Assembly: GCA_021325025.1 (NCBI GenBank)
Contig: JAJPHZ010000041.1
Span: forward strand, 124,001-188,000
Origin: Pseudomonadota bacterium
GTDB lineage: Bacteria; Desulfobacterota; Binatia; Binatales; Binataceae
Direction of reading: 5' to 3'
Length of the DNA: 64,000 nucleotides
The translations under genes were made by a program, and so were the position numbers. The notes under the pieces were generated by a model. It was not told where the DNA came from and made no database searches. It saw only the letters and a program-made list of their open reading frames with translations. This document shows positions 26,026 through 36,521 of this stretch, piece after piece. Position 1 is the stretch's first letter. Every line of letters starts with the position of its first letter.

Positions 26026-27258
26026 GTGAACCGCGATGTACAGGCCGAACTGGGGGAGCTGCTTGGCCCCGGCCGCATTCGTCAGCCGCGCGGATTCGAG
26101 CAGGCGGTGGCGCGGGTCGTGCTTGAACCGGCAGGGTTGGATGAAATGGGAGAGTTGATGCGAGTGTGCGAGCGCGATCGCATCACGATCGCGCCGATCG
26201 GCGCGTGCCGCACCCTGCGCCATCTGCGGACGCATCCGGTCGATGCCGCCATCTCGTTGAACCACCTGGCGGATGTGATCTCGCATGAGCCCGATGACAT
26301 GACGGTGGCGGTTGGCGCGGGAATCACGCTCGGCGCGCTTGAGGCGGCGCTTGGCCGCCACGGACAGCATCTGCCGGTCGATCCGCCTTTACCCGAACAA
26401 ACTACGGTGGGCGCGATGCTGGGTGCCGCCCAGGGCGGTCCGCTGCGGCTGTCGGCCGGATCGGTGCGCGACTTTTTGATCGGCGTGCAGTTTGTCGGCC
26501 ACGGTGGAAGCGCCGTGCGCGGCGGCGGCCGGGTGGTCAAAAACGTGGCTGGCTATGATTTGATGAAGGTGATGATCGGCTCGTTCGGTACGCTCGGAAT
26601 CATCACCGAGGCCACCTTCAAGGTCACGCCCCTGCCCGAAGTCTATGCAATGGCGCTTAGCTATCACGCCAATCTGAACGACGCTTTCGAAGCCGGCTTT
26701 CAACTGCATGACGCGCTGCCCCTGCTCCATCTGGAAATCCTGAGTCCAGGCCTGCGCACCCCGATGGCGCGCGATGGGCGATACCTGCTCGCGGCCGGAA
26801 TGGGTGGCAACCGCAAGGACGTGGATTATCAGATTGACCAGATACGCAGGACGCTGGCGGGCATTGCGGTCGCCGAAGGTGAGGAAGCGCAGAGGTTCTA
26901 TAGCGCTGTGCGCGACGTGGAATTGCCGGCAGCGGCAATCAGGATGCAGCTATCGGTGATGCCGCGCGAAATGCCGTCGTGCCTGAATGGACTCGCTGTG
27001 CAATTCCGGGCTCATGCCGGGTCGGGAGTCGCGCAGGTGGCATTCGAGGGCGGCGCGGAGGCGGCAGCGCAGTTGCGGCGCGCCGCCGCGCAGGCGCGCG
27101 GCCATGCGCGTGTGCTCGCCCTGGATCCGGCGCTGCGCGGCGCGATTGCGTTTTTCGACCAGCCGGCGGCGGGCGTGATGAAGCTGATGGCCCGGCTTAA
27201 GGCGGCGTTCGATCCGGCGGGCATCTTCAATCCCGGATGCTTCGTGGGAGGCCTGTGA
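26026..27258 (+). CDS. FAD-binding oxidase, glycolate oxidase GlcE-like
   Basis: 410 residues starting at a GTG; no better start is visible, and the ribosome site is poor. The FAD_binding_4 pattern includes VGAGITLGALEAALGRHGQ, TTVGAMLGAAQGGPLR, VRDFLIGVQFV, GRVVKNVAGYDLMK and IGSFGTLGIITEATFKVTP. The C-terminus has the FDPAGIFNPGCF ending of the lactate/glycolate oxidase flavin subunits. Its stop overlaps the start of the GlcF-like gene by one base, so the two are translationally coupled. No GlcD is present upstream, so this flavoprotein with GlcF may be the whole dehydrogenase for a 2-hydroxyacid, or GlcD lies elsewhere. glcE is a homology label only. Confidence 0.83.
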   Translation: MNRDVQAELGELLGPGRIRQPRGFEQAVARVVLEPAGLDEMGELMRVCERDRITIAPIGACRTLRHLRTHPVDAAISLNHLADVISHEPDDMTVAVGAGITLGALEAALGRHGQHLPVDPPLPEQTTVGAMLGAAQGGPLRLSAGSVRDFLIGVQFVGHGGSAVRGGGRVVKNVAGYDLMKVMIGSFGTLGIITEATFKVTPLPEVYAMALSYHANLNDAFEAGFQLHDALPLLHLEILSPGLRTPMARDGRYLLAAGMGGNRKDVDYQIDQIRRTLAGIAVAEGEEAQRFYSAVRDVELPAAAIRMQLSVMPREMPSCLNGLAVQFRAHAGSGVAQVAFEGGAEAAAQLRRAAAQARGHARVLALDPALRGAIAFFDQPAAGVMKLMARLKAAFDPAGIFNPGCFVGGL

Positions 27259-28547
27259 TGGACGCGCCGCATCAGGCCCCAGAGTACACGCCGGCGCGCG
27301 AGGTGGTCGACTACGAACTGCTGTTCGATTGCGTTCACTGCGGCCTTTGCCTGGAAGCCTGCCCGACCTACATCCTGACGCGCACCGAGATGGATTCGCC
27401 GCGCGGGCGTATCTACCAGATAAAGGCGTTGGCCGAGGGCCGTCTCGACGCCGACCCCGACGTGGTGCGCCATCTGGATTTGTGCCTGGGATGCCGCGGA
27501 TGCGAAACCGCCTGCCCCTCGGGTGTCCGTTACGGCGCGCTGATCGAGCAGGCCCGCGCCTGGGTGGAACGCAACTACCGCCGCACCGTGGCGCAGCGGC
27601 TGCGCCGATGGATCGTCGAGATGCTGTTTCCCTACCCGGCACGGCTTGGAATTGCACTGGCGCCGCTCCGATTGATCGAGCGTGCCGGGTTGAGGCCGAT
27701 GCTGCAGCGTGGGATGCCGCAGGCGATGCGCGAATGGCTGGAGTTGCTGCCGCCGCTGACCGCCGATGGTTACGCAGAAGTTCCAGTCCCGAACAACGCT
27801 GAAAGCAGACACGGCCGCGTAGCAGTGCATCGCGGATGTGTCACGCAGGTGCTGGCCGACTCCGCCAATCGCAACGCCGAAAAACTGCTCGCCGGCACGG
27901 GCTACGCAATCGTGCGGCTGGCGCAAACCGTGTGCTGCGGCGCGCTGGACCTGCACAGCGGCAATCGCAAGCGGGCGCTTGAGTTCGCGCGCGCCAACGT
28001 CCGCGCCATCCGCGACAGCGGCGCCGATTTCGTTGTTTCCACGGCCTCGGGATGCTCAACCGCGATCGCCGAGTACGGCGAGTTGCTCAAGGACGATCCG
28101 GAATTAGGCGCGGCGGCGAAAAAAGTGTCGGCAAAGATCAAAGACCTCAGTTCGCTGCTGGTCGATGCGCAGGCGCAGATTTTTCGCGGCGTGGAATGCA
28201 CGGTCACTTACCACGACGCCTGCCATCTGGTGCACGGACTCGGCATCCGCGAGCAGCCGCGTGCGCTGCTGCGTTCCATCCCAGGCGTCAAGCTGGTGGA
28301 GATGGAATCCTCCGACCTGTGCTGCGGGTCGGCAGGCAGCTACAACCTGACCCATCCTGACGCCGCGCGCGAACTGGCGCGGCGCAAGGCCGATACGATT
28401 ATCGCTACCGGCGCCGACTACGTGGTGCTGGCGAATCCGGGATGCCAGTTTCAAATCGCCGCCGAATTGCGCCGCCGCCGCTCCATCGTCAAGGTCGTGC
28501 ACCTGGCGGATTTCCTCGCCATGGCGGCGTCGGGTTCGCGCAAGTAA
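27258..28547 (+). CDS. Iron-sulfur (Fe-S) oxidoreductase, glycolate oxidase GlcF-like
   Basis: 429 residues from the ATG that overlaps the GlcE-like stop. Residues 20-95 carry two 4Fe-4S motifs, CVHCGLCLEACP and CLGCRGCETACP. Two CCG domains follow: HRGCVTQV with QTVCCGAL, and YHDACHLVHG with SDLCCGSAGSYN. This is the architecture of GlcF and heterodisulfide-reductase-like electron-transfer subunits. It would pass electrons from the flavin subunit toward quinone. Ends of the operon are 28547, with only small intergenic elements downstream. Confidence 0.9.
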   Translation: MDAPHQAPEYTPAREVVDYELLFDCVHCGLCLEACPTYILTRTEMDSPRGRIYQIKALAEGRLDADPDVVRHLDLCLGCRGCETACPSGVRYGALIEQARAWVERNYRRTVAQRLRRWIVEMLFPYPARLGIALAPLRLIERAGLRPMLQRGMPQAMREWLELLPPLTADGYAEVPVPNNAESRHGRVAVHRGCVTQVLADSANRNAEKLLAGTGYAIVRLAQTVCCGALDLHSGNRKRALEFARANVRAIRDSGADFVVSTASGCSTAIAEYGELLKDDPELGAAAKKVSAKIKDLSSLLVDAQAQIFRGVECTVTYHDACHLVHGLGIREQPRALLRSIPGVKLVEMESSDLCCGSAGSYNLTHPDAARELARRKADTIIATGADYVVLANPGCQFQIAAELRRRRSIVKVVHLADFLAMAASGSRK

Positions 28548-28655
28548 CGTTGTTAACGTGAAAACTCATTTCAAGGTGTTGCTCGTAGCGCACCTGAACT
28601 CTCACCCACCGGACGATTTCCAGGCAAATCGTTCGGTGGCCTCTCCCAGTTCGTG

Positions 28656-28676
28656 CCTGCGGAAGAGGTCCGCAGG
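28656..28676. repeat. Perfect hairpin CCTGCGGA-agagg-TCCGCAGG
   Basis: An 8-bp stem with a 5-base loop lies in the gap between the convergent glcF-like and small exported-protein genes. A C/T-rich, repeat-like stretch continues to about 28750 (CTCCCACAATCGGCTGTGG). It may be a dispersed extragenic repeat or a bidirectional stop. There is no T-run. Confidence 0.45.
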
Positions 28677-28793
28677 TGCAGGCGAGGCCGAAAAATATGC
28701 CGCCGCCTTTTCTGTCCCCGCTCCCACAATCGGCTGTGGAAGAGGACGACGGTGACTGGCGCACCCGAGCAGCAACAAACGATGTTTCCGGGC

Positions 28794-29177
28794 TCAATTG
28801 CCCGGCGCCTCGTAGAGCGGAAACAACATGTGGCCGATAACCTTGTCGATCTTGCTCTGAGGTACATCCTCGCCGTTCTTGAGCCGGGCGATGAGGTGGT
28901 CGATCTTCACAATCTTCATCTGGCGCAGCGATTCGTGATAGCCGGTGGCCTCGCGCGCCTGGCGCTCCAGCCCTTGCCGGACTGCTTGCAGTTGGGCGAT
29001 TTTGGCCTGCCTGCCCGGCTCCGCCGAAACGGGGCAGGAATCAGGAGCCGGTTGTGCACAAACGAGCCCGTGCGGAATCCACAAGACCCACACACAGAGT
29101 GCAATAAGTGTCGGCAGACGCTTCACACTTTGAAGGGCTCGCAAGAAATCAGGGCCGCTCGAGTGATCTGGCTTCAA
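28794..29177 (-). CDS. Small exported hypothetical protein
   Basis: 127 residues from a TTG that overlaps the stop of the preceding coiled-coil gene (TTGA). An alternative GTG at 29131 would begin VKRLPTLIALCVWVLW. A hydrophobic signal segment (LPTLIALCVWVLWIPHGLVC) ends at VCA|QPAPDS, with no canonical lipobox. The mature part is about 90 residues, helical and charged (RQAKIAQLQAVRQGLERQAR and KIVKIDHLIARLKNGEDVPQ). The family is not recognised. Coupling to the coiled-coil gene suggests joint expression. It could be a false positive, although the signal peptide argues for a real gene. Confidence 0.55.
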   Translation of the reverse strand: MKPDHSSGPDFLRALQSVKRLPTLIALCVWVLWIPHGLVCAQPAPDSCPVSAEPGRQAKIAQLQAVRQGLERQAREATGYHESLRQMKIVKIDHLIARLKNGEDVPQSKIDKVIGHMLFPLYEAPGN

Positions 29178-29548
29178 GCGCCGCCAGCCGTTCGCGGACT
29201 TGCAAAAAAGTCGTCGATGCGCTTGTGAGTTAGAGCTGTCTCATTGCGGACGGCAGCAAAGCCGTCGTCCATCCGCCTTTCGAGTTGGCGCATCTCGCTG
29301 CGCACACCGGCAAGCCCATCCTCCAGCCGCTTTTCAAGTGAACTTATACGCTCATCCACGCGCTTTTCGAGCTGGCGCATCTCGCCGCGCAGACCATCGA
29401 TCTGCCGGTGCAGGCCGTTCACTTCGCCGCGCAGGCCGTTCATTTCGCCGCGTACTGCCACGATCTCGCCTTTGATCTCTTGAAGTTGAGGAGCGATGAG
29501 ATCCTGGAAGGCTTGCTTGATGGTGTCGTATGTCCCCCCCAACGCCAT
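29174..29548 (-). CDS. Small coiled-coil hypothetical protein
   Basis: 124 residues from the ATG at 29548 (the GTG at 29578 is less likely). After TYDTIKQAFQDLIAPQL the protein is almost entirely heptad repeats with alternating charge: VRGEMNGLRGEVNGLHRQID, RQLEKRVDERISSLEKRLED, and LERRMDDGFAAVRNE. It is predicted to form a long parallel coiled coil, similar to DUF1640-like or tropomyosin-like bacterial proteins. Function is unknown. It overlaps the downstream exported-protein start by four bases. It sits between glcF and gltD without an obvious link to either. Confidence 0.65.
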   Translation of the reverse strand: MALGGTYDTIKQAFQDLIAPQLQEIKGEIVAVRGEMNGLRGEVNGLHRQIDGLRGEMRQLEKRVDERISSLEKRLEDGLAGVRSEMRQLERRMDDGFAAVRNETALTHKRIDDFFASPRTAGGA

Positions 29549-29564
29549 GGCGCAAAGCCTAGCA

Positions 29565-29590
29565 TAGCAACCGCTCACCCGCGATTGCTA
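29565..29590 (-). terminator. Hairpin overlapping the gltD stop codon
   Basis: TAGCAATCG (minus strand, starting with the gltD stop TAG) pairs with CGGTTGCTA over 9 bp including one G-U pair, around an 8-base loop. No T-run follows, so rho-independent termination is uncertain. Confidence 0.35.
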
Positions 29591-31036
29591 AATCTGCGGA
29601 TTGGTGGGTAGGGCGCTTTCTCCCATCAGGTATTGATCGACGCAGCGCGCGGCTTCGCGGCCTTCCCAAATCGCCCACACTACCAGCGACTGGCCGCGGC
29701 GCGCGTCGCCGGCGGCGAACACGCCGGGCACGCTGCTCATGAAGTTGGCGTCGCATTCGATGTTGCCGCGCTGATCGAGCTTGAGCCCCAGTTGCGCGAT
29801 CACGCTGTCGGGCTCGGGACCGAGAAATCCCAGTGCCAGCAGCACCAGGTCGCATTCCAGCTCGAATTCGCTGCCGGGTATCTCCTCCATCACCTGGCGG
29901 CCGTTGTCGCTCTTCCAGTTGAGCCGCACGCCGTGCAGCTTCTCGACGCGCCCGTGGCGTCCGGAGAAGCGCTTGGTGTTGATGCTCCAGTCGCGGATGA
30001 CGCCCTCCTCGTGCGAGGTCGAGGTGCGCAGGATCATCGGCCAGTTTGGCCACGGCATGTCGGGCGTGCGCGCCGGCGGCGGCTTGGGCAGCAGCTCGAA
30101 CTGATGCACCGAGACGGCGCCCTGGCGATTGGAGGTGCCCAGGCAATCCGAGCCGGTGTCGCCGCCGCCCAGGATCACCACGCGCTTGCCCTTGGCGCTG
30201 ATCATCTGGCCTTCGGGGATGACGTCGCCGGCGTTGATCTTGTTTTGCAGCGGCAGGAACTCCATTGCGAAGTGAATTCCCTCAAGCTCGCGCCCCGGGA
30301 TGGGCAGGTCGCGCGGTTTGGTGGAGCCGATCGTCAGGCAGATCGCGTCGAACTCCGCGCGCAGGCGCTCAGCCGGATAATCCACGCCGACGTGACAATT
30401 GGTTCTGAACTCCACGCCCTCGGCCTTCATCTGCTCCACGCGCCGGTAGACGTTGGACTTCTCCAGCTTGAAGTCGGGAATTCCGTACATCAGCAGGCCG
30501 CCGACGCGGTCGGCGCGTTCGAACACGGTCACGCTGTGGCCGGCGCGCGCCAGTTGCTGTGCACACGCCAGGCCCGACGGTCCCGAGCCGACCACCGCGA
30601 CCTTCTTGCCGGTGCGCTGGCTGGGCACCACTGGTTTCACCCATCCTTCCGCGAAGGCGCGGTCGATGATGTGCTTTTCGATCATCTTGATCGTGACGGG
30701 CTGGCTGTTGATGTTGAGTACGCAGGCCTCTTCGCAGGGCGCCGGGCAAACCCGGCCGGTAAACTCGGGGAAGTTGTTGGTCCGATGCAGCCGCTCGATC
30801 GCGTCGCGGAAGCGGCCGCGATAGACCAGATCGTTCCAGTCGGGAATTATGTTTCCCAGCGGACAACCCTTGTGGCAGAAGGGGATTCCGCAATCCATGC
30901 AGCGGGCGCCCTGGGCCTTGAGTTTCTCCTCGGGCATCGGGGTTTCGTACTCGCGCCAGTCGCGCACGCGTTCCTTGACCGGACGGCGCGGCGGCGTCTC
31001 CCGCTCAAACTCCAAAAATCCTCCGAGCTTACCCAT
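29588..31036 (-). CDS. gltD: Glutamate synthase (NADPH) small subunit
   Basis: 482 residues, usual GltD length. N-terminal iron-sulfur motifs are [17 protein letters not shown] and [10 protein letters not shown]. The first dinucleotide fold is [21 protein letters not shown] with [20 protein letters not shown], and the second [14 protein letters not shown]. The C-terminal [19 protein letters not shown] binds FAD. The subunit oxidises NADPH and feeds electrons to GltB for ammonia assimilation in the cytoplasm. It is the third gene of an lrp-gltB-gltD operon, 76 bases after gltB. Confidence 0.97.
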   Translation of the reverse strand: MGKLGGFLEFERETPPRRPVKERVRDWREYETPMPEEKLKAQGARCMDCGIPFCHKGCPLGNIIPDWNDLVYRGRFRDAIERLHRTNNFPEFTGRVCPAPCEEACVLNINSQPVTIKMIEKHIIDRAFAEGWVKPVVPSQRTGKKVAVVGSGPSGLACAQQLARAGHSVTVFERADRVGGLLMYGIPDFKLEKSNVYRRVEQMKAEGVEFRTNCHVGVDYPAERLRAEFDAICLTIGSTKPRDLPIPGRELEGIHFAMEFLPLQNKINAGDVIPEGQMISAKGKRVVILGGGDTGSDCLGTSNRQGAVSVHQFELLPKPPPARTPDMPWPNWPMILRTSTSHEEGVIRDWSINTKRFSGRHGRVEKLHGVRLNWKSDNGRQVMEEIPGSEFELECDLVLLALGFLGPEPDSVIAQLGLKLDQRGNIECDANFMSSVPGVFAAGDARRGQSLVVWAIWEGREAARCVDQYLMGESALPTNPQI

Positions 31037-31112
31037 TCAACCAGTTTCTCCTGCTGAAGCTATTCCTGCACAGTCTGGCGCGTGTCCCCACGGTCAGGGA
31101 CCGCAGTCAGAT

Positions 31113-34100
31113 TCAGACGGACGCCAGTTTCATCGCCTCGGTGTTGAGATGCTGGCGCTCGAGCACCTTGCGATACTCGGAGGGCAGAACCTTGACGAAC
31201 TTGCCCACATAGGCATCCCAGTTGTCCAGCAGCCGGCGCGCGACCTCGCTCTGCGTGTACTGATAATGGCGCGTGATCAGCGTGTGGACGTGGCGGATTT
31301 CGGCGTCGTCCTTGAATCCGACCAGCTCCACCATGCTGGTGTTGCATCGGGTGGGGAAAGTGCCGTCTTCATCCAGCACGAAGGCGACCCCGCCGCTCAT
31401 CCCGGCCGCGAAATTGCGCCCGGTCTTGCCCAGCACGATCGCCATCCCGCGCGTCATGTATTCGCAGCCATGATCGCCCACGCCCTCGACCACCGCGACG
31501 GCGCCGCTGTTGCGCACCGCAAAGCGCTCGCCCGCCACGCCGCGGAAGAACGCCTCGCCACCGGTGGCGCCGTACAGCGCGACATTGCCGATCAGTATAT
31601 TCTCCTCGGCCTTGAAGGTGGCCTCGCGCGGCGGACGCACCACGATTGTGCCGCCCGACAGCCCCTTGCCGCAGTAGTCGTTAGCGTCGCCTTCCAGATA
31701 AAGGGCCACGCCGCGCGCCAGGAACGCGCCGAAGCTCTGTCCGGCCGAACCCTTGAGATGAATCTGAATGGTGTAGGGCGGCAGCCCTTCCTCGCCCCAT
31801 CGGCGCGACACCTCCGAGGACAGGATTGTCCCCACCGTGCGGTTGATGTTGCGTATCGGCAGATGCACCTCGACCGGCTTTTTGTGCTCCAGCGCCTCCT
31901 TGCACAACTCGACGAGCTGGCGGTCCAGCGCCTTGTCCAGGCCGTGATCCTGCGGCTCGACGCAATGGATTGCGACTTCCGGACCGACGTCGGGTTTATG
32001 CAGCAGCGCGCTGAGATCGATATGGCGCGCCTTCCAATGCGAGACCGCGTCATCGGCGTCCAGGCAATCCACGCGCCCGATCATGTCGTCGAGTTTGCGG
32101 AAACCCAACTGCGCCATGTATTCACGCAGCTCCTGCGCGATGAACATCATGAAATTGACGACGTGCTCGGGCTTGCCTTCGAACTTCTTGCGCAGCACCG
32201 GGTCCTGGGTGGCGATTCCCACCGGGCAGGTGTTGAGATGGCATACGCGCATCATGATACATCCCGACGCCACCAGCGCCGCGGTGGCAAACCCGAACTC
32301 GTCGGCGCCCAGCAGCGCGGCGATTGCCACGTCGCGTCCGGTCTTGAGCTGGCCATCGGTCTCCACGCGAATTCGCCCGCGCAGGTCGTTGAGCACCAGG
32401 GTCTGCTGCGTTTCGGCCAAGCCCAGCTCCCACGGCGCGCCGGCATGCTTGATCGAACTCCACGGCGAGGCGCCCGTGCCGCCGTCATGCCCGCTGATCA
32501 GCACCACGTCGGCCTTGGCCTTGGACACCCCCGCCGCGATTGTGCCGACCCCGACCTCGGCCACCAGCTTGACGCTGATGCGCGCGCGGTCGTTGGAGTT
32601 CTTGAGGTCGTGGATCAATTGCGCGAGGTCTTCGATCGAGTAGATGTCATGATGGGGCGGCGGCGAGATCAGGCCGACGCCGGGAGTCGAATAGCGGATC
32701 TTGGCGATAAACTCGTCCACCTTATGGCCGGGGAGCTGGCCGCCTTCGCCGGGCTTGGCCCCCTGCGCCATCTTGATCTGCAACTCGTCGGCATTGACCA
32801 AGTAGTTGCTGGTCACGCCAAAGCGCCCAGACGCGACCTGCTTGATCGCGCTGCGCCGCCAATCGCCGTTGGGATCGCGCGCGAAGCGGGCCGGGTCCTC
32901 GCCGCCCTCGCCGGTATTGCTCTTGCCGCCCAGCCGGTTCATCGCGATCGCCAGGTTCTCGTGCGCTTCCTTGCTGATCGAGCCGAAGGACATGGCACCG
33001 GTCTTGAAGCGCTTGACGATCTCGCTGGCCGGCTCGACCTCTTCGATCGGCACCGGCGGATGATGCGGATGCGGTTTGAACTTGAGCAGGCCGCGCAGCG
33101 TGGCGCGCCGGGTGGCGATTTCGTCCACCTCGCGCGTGTACTCCTTGAACAGCCGGTAGCTGCCGGCGCGCACCGCATGCTGGAGCTTGGCGATGGTGTT
33201 GGGGTTGTACATGTGGAACTCGCCGCTGCGGCGCCATTGATACTGCCCGCCCAGATCCAGATTGCCGTCGAGCTCGGGCGAGAACTTGAACGCGTATTCG
33301 TGGCGCTTGAGCGCTTCGGCGTGGATCACATCGAGCCCGATACCCTCGACCCGCGACGGTGTCCAGGTGAAGTAGCGGTCGATCACTTCGCGATTAAGGC
33401 CGATCGCTTCGAAGATCTGCGCGCCGCGATAACTTTGCAGCGTCGAGATGCCCATCTTGGAGGCGGTCTTGATCATTCCCTTCGTCACTGCCTTGGCGAA
33501 GTTGTGGATCGCCTCTTCCTCCGTCACCCCCTTCAGGATGCCGTCGCGGATCATCCCGCCCAGCGTCTGATAGGCCAGGTAGGGATAGAACGCTCCCGCG
33601 CCGTAACCCATCAGCAGGCAGAAGTGCATCACCTCGCGCGGCTCGCCCGACTCGACCACCAATCCGGCGCGCGTGCGTGTGCCCTCGCGCACCAGATGGT
33701 GATGGACGGCGGCGGTGGCAAGCAGCGAGGGAATCGCCATGTGCTCGGCGTCCACGCCGCGGTCGGACAGGATGATGATCGTGTAGCCGTCGGCGATTGC
33801 TCGGCTGGCGCTCTCGCACAACTTGTCGAGCGCCGCGCGCAGCCCCGCTTCGCCGTCATCCGGGTTGTACAGCGTCGAGAGCGTGATACTGCGCAGACCG
33901 GGCAGCGCCAGGCGCCTGATCTTCTCCATCTGCTCCTCGAGCAGGATCGGTTCCTTGAGCCGCAATTGGCGGCAATGCAGCGGGCTTTCCTCGAACAGGT
34001 TCTGCTCGCCGCCGATGGTCGTCTCGGCCGACATCACCAGCTCCTCGCGGATTGGATCGACCGGCGGATTGGTGACCTGCGCAAAGAGCTGCTTGAAATA

Positions 34101-35675
34101 GTTGAACAGCAGCGGATGGTGATCCGACAGCACGGCCAGCGGCGCATCGTTGCCCATCGAGCCGACTGCCTCCTGCCCGTTGAGCGCCATCGGCATGATC
34201 AACATCTTGAGTTCCTCGATGGTGTAGCCGAACGCCTGCTGCTGCTCGAGCAGGCTGGCGCCCTCGCCGCCATGACCGTTGCGCGGCTCCCCCGCCGCCG
34301 GCGCGGGCAACTGGTCGAGATCGACCAGGTTGTCCTTGAGCCACTGGCGGTAGGGCTTGCGCGCCGCCATCCCTTCCTTGATTTCCTCGTCGTCCACGAT
34401 GCGGCCCTGCACGGTGTCGACCAGGAACATGCGGCCCGGCTGCAGCCGCCCCTTAAGCGCGACCTCCTGCGGCGGGATGTCGAGCACGCCGGTCTCCGAC
34501 GCCATCACCACCAGCCCGCCCTTGGTGACCAGGTAGCGGGACGGGCGCAGCCCATTGCGATCGAGCACGGCGCCGATTTGACGGCCGTCGGTGAACGCGA
34601 TTGAAGCCGGTCCGTCCCACGGCTCCATCATGCAGGAATGGAATTGGTAGAAGGCGCGCTTGGCGTCGCTCATCGACTCGTGGTTCTGCCACGCCTCGGG
34701 GATCATCATCATGACTGCGTGCGCCAGCGAACGTCCGGTGCGCACCAGCAGCTCCAGCGCGTTGTCGAACATCGCCGAGTCGCTGCCGGTGGGCTGGATG
34801 ATTGGCAGCAGCTTCTTGATGTCGTCGCCGAACAGGGGCGAGCTGAACAGTTTCTCCCGCGCATGCATCCAGTTGATATTGCCGCGCAGCGTGTTGATTT
34901 CGCCGTTGTGGCACAGGAAGCGGTAGGGATGGGCGCGATCCCAGCTCGGAAAGGTGTTGGTGGAAAACCGCTGATGCACCATCGCCAGCCCGCTGGCCAT
35001 CAGCGGATCGAGCAGGTCGGGATAGAACTGCGGAATCTGATGCGAAATTAGCTGGCCCTTGTAGACGATGGTCAGCGCGGACAGGCTGCAGACATAGAAC
35101 AGGTCCTTCTCACTAAGTTCCAGCGCGCGGACCTCGTTTTCGACCCGGCGGCGGATGACATACAGCTTGCGCTCGAACGCGTCGCCGTCCTCGATCTCGG
35201 CGCTGCGCCCGATAAAGATCTGGCGCACCGCAGGCATCGCGCGCCGCGCTATATAACCGCAGGCCGATTCGACGGTTGGCACTTCGCGCCATCCCAGGAA
35301 ATGCTGCCCCTCCTCGCGCACGGCGCGCTCGAAAATCTGCTCGCACAAATCGCGCTCCTCGCTGCGCTGCGGCATGAACACCGATCCCACGGCGTATGCG
35401 CCGCGGGGCGGCAATTCAAATTCCAGCTTGTCAGCCTCGCGGCGGAAGAACGCGTCGGGAATCTGCATCAGGATGCCGGCGCCGTCGCCGGTCAGTGGGT
35501 CGCATCCGCAGGCGCCGCGATGGGTCAGGTTGTCGAGCACCTGCAACCCCATGCGGATGATGTCGTGGGAGGCTTCGCCCTTGATGTTGACCACGAAGCC
35601 GACGCCGCAGGCGTCGTGCTCAAAGCCGGGCTGGTAAAGACCTTGGGGGGCGGGGAGAGTTCTCAGTTGATGCAT
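31113..35675 (-). CDS. gltB: Glutamate synthase large subunit
   Basis: 1520 residues, full length. Cys23 ([10 protein letters not shown]) should become the N-terminal nucleophile of the class II glutaminase domain after propeptide removal. The central FMN/synthase domain includes [21 protein letters not shown] and [19 protein letters not shown]. The 3Fe-4S cluster motif is [19 protein letters not shown]. The C-terminal beta-helix GXGXG-type domain contains [14 protein letters not shown]. With GltD it makes two glutamates from glutamine and 2-oxoglutarate. The start is two bases after the lrp stop, which indicates co-transcription and likely local control by the Lrp-type protein. Confidence 0.98.
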   Translation of the reverse strand: MHQLRTLPAPQGLYQPGFEHDACGVGFVVNIKGEASHDIIRMGLQVLDNLTHRGACGCDPLTGDGAGILMQIPDAFFRREADKLEFELPPRGAYAVGSVFMPQRSEERDLCEQIFERAVREEGQHFLGWREVPTVESACGYIARRAMPAVRQIFIGRSAEIEDGDAFERKLYVIRRRVENEVRALELSEKDLFYVCSLSALTIVYKGQLISHQIPQFYPDLLDPLMASGLAMVHQRFSTNTFPSWDRAHPYRFLCHNGEINTLRGNINWMHAREKLFSSPLFGDDIKKLLPIIQPTGSDSAMFDNALELLVRTGRSLAHAVMMMIPEAWQNHESMSDAKRAFYQFHSCMMEPWDGPASIAFTDGRQIGAVLDRNGLRPSRYLVTKGGLVVMASETGVLDIPPQEVALKGRLQPGRMFLVDTVQGRIVDDEEIKEGMAARKPYRQWLKDNLVDLDQLPAPAAGEPRNGHGGEGASLLEQQQAFGYTIEELKMLIMPMALNGQEAVGSMGNDAPLAVLSDHHPLLFNYFKQLFAQVTNPPVDPIREELVMSAETTIGGEQNLFEESPLHCRQLRLKEPILLEEQMEKIRRLALPGLRSITLSTLYNPDDGEAGLRAALDKLCESASRAIADGYTIIILSDRGVDAEHMAIPSLLATAAVHHHLVREGTRTRAGLVVESGEPREVMHFCLLMGYGAGAFYPYLAYQTLGGMIRDGILKGVTEEEAIHNFAKAVTKGMIKTASKMGISTLQSYRGAQIFEAIGLNREVIDRYFTWTPSRVEGIGLDVIHAEALKRHEYAFKFSPELDGNLDLGGQYQWRRSGEFHMYNPNTIAKLQHAVRAGSYRLFKEYTREVDEIATRRATLRGLLKFKPHPHHPPVPIEEVEPASEIVKRFKTGAMSFGSISKEAHENLAIAMNRLGGKSNTGEGGEDPARFARDPNGDWRRSAIKQVASGRFGVTSNYLVNADELQIKMAQGAKPGEGGQLPGHKVDEFIAKIRYSTPGVGLISPPPHHDIYSIEDLAQLIHDLKNSNDRARISVKLVAEVGVGTIAAGVSKAKADVVLISGHDGGTGASPWSSIKHAGAPWELGLAETQQTLVLNDLRGRIRVETDGQLKTGRDVAIAALLGADEFGFATAALVASGCIMMRVCHLNTCPVGIATQDPVLRKKFEGKPEHVVNFMMFIAQELREYMAQLGFRKLDDMIGRVDCLDADDAVSHWKARHIDLSALLHKPDVGPEVAIHCVEPQDHGLDKALDRQLVELCKEALEHKKPVEVHLPIRNINRTVGTILSSEVSRRWGEEGLPPYTIQIHLKGSAGQSFGAFLARGVALYLEGDANDYCGKGLSGGTIVVRPPREATFKAEENILIGNVALYGATGGEAFFRGVAGERFAVRNSGAVAVVEGVGDHGCEYMTRGMAIVLGKTGRNFAAGMSGGVAFVLDEDGTFPTRCNTSMVELVGFKDDAEIRHVHTLITRHYQYTQSEVARRLLDNWDAYVGKFVKVLPSEYRKVLERQHLNTEAMKLASV

Positions 35676-35677
35676 CT

Positions 35678-36241
35678 TTACGCTCGCTTCGTATGGGATA
35701 CTCCTGACTTGGCGCCGTTATGACGCAGGCGCCGCCCGGCGGCCTCTCCACCCTCCTCTTCCTCCTCTGCCTCGGGCAGCGCGATCGTCACGCGTTCGGT
35801 ATGGGTCGACAGCACCACCATCGTCTCGGTGCGCGACACGCCTTCGATAAAGCGAATCGTGCTGATCAGGCTTTCCAGTGACGCGGTATTGTTGGTCTTG
35901 ACCTTGAGCAACAGGGTGTGCTCGCCGGTCACGTGATGGCATTCCAGCACGTCATCCATGTCGGCCACCGCGCGCTCGAACTCGCCGATCATCTTGGGAT
36001 GGCTGATCGACACGCCGATAAAGGCGGTGACGTCCTTGCCCAGCCGGCGGGCGTCCAAAGTGGCGTGATAACCGGTGATAATACCGCTGTCTTCAAGCTT
36101 CTTGACCCGCTCCACCACCGAGGGGGCGGACAAGCCGACCTGTTCGCCCAACTTGGCCAGCGGGGTCTTACAATGTTCCTGGAGCATGGACAGGATCTGG
36201 AAATCGATCGCATCCAGCTCGGGGGTGGTGCCTAATTTCAT
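35678..36241 (-). CDS. Lrp/AsnC family transcriptional regulator
   Basis: 187 residues from the ATG at 36241; the ORF track adds 12. An N-terminal winged helix ([20 protein letters not shown], then [20 protein letters not shown]) is followed by the RAM/AsnC ligand domain ([32 protein letters not shown]). An acidic [16 protein letters not shown] tail of about 30 residues is unusual for the family. Lrp-type proteins bind amino acids and sense nitrogen status. Its place as the first gene of the gltBD operon implies it controls glutamate synthase and itself. A 9-bp palindrome upstream (36316-36336) is a candidate site. Confidence 0.93.
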   Translation of the reverse strand: MKLGTTPELDAIDFQILSMLQEHCKTPLAKLGEQVGLSAPSVVERVKKLEDSGIITGYHATLDARRLGKDVTAFIGVSISHPKMIGEFERAVADMDDVLECHHVTGEHTLLLKVKTNNTASLESLISTIRFIEGVSRTETMVVLSTHTERVTIALPEAEEEEEGGEAAGRRLRHNGAKSGVSHTKRA

Positions 36242-36315
36242 AAGCCAAAAACCTGTCGGTGCCGTAAAAACAACCAAACTCCGGCACTCCAGTCAAGGTT
36301 TGTTAGGCCATTAAT

Positions 36316-36336
36316 GCGATTTTTCGAAAAAATCGC
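36316..36336. promoter_or_regulatory. Candidate Lrp operator or terminator: GCGATTTTT-CGA-AAAAATCGC
   Basis: A perfect 9-bp palindrome with an AT-rich core lies about 75 bases upstream of the lrp start. Lrp/AsnC sites are often AT-rich palindromes, so autoregulation is plausible. It could also act as a bidirectional stop between the lrp and VWA genes. Confidence 0.4.
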
Positions 36337-36521
36337 GGGTCAGCAGGATCGTCGACGGGCAGGTTGAGACTCCGGACCTATTACAGCGCATAGGCGCCAG
36401 GCCACAAGCGTTATCGAAATATGCGACGCGTGCCCGTGCCTTCGGTGGAGGCGTCAGCGAAAAAGCACTCGTGCGCCGGGTTCCTCGAACACGGAATTCA
36501 GAACAAGCGCTGCTGTTTCAT

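Noticed and set aside
28558-28755. 65-residue plus ORF after the GlcF-like gene
   Set aside because: It covers the hairpin and C/T-rich repeat stretch. No domain, and it looks like intergenic repeat DNA.
30849-34604. Plus-strand ORF of 1251 residues opposite gltB
   Set aside because: It is the antisense shadow of gltB, has no recognisable domain, and its length is a product of high GC and codon bias in the true frame.
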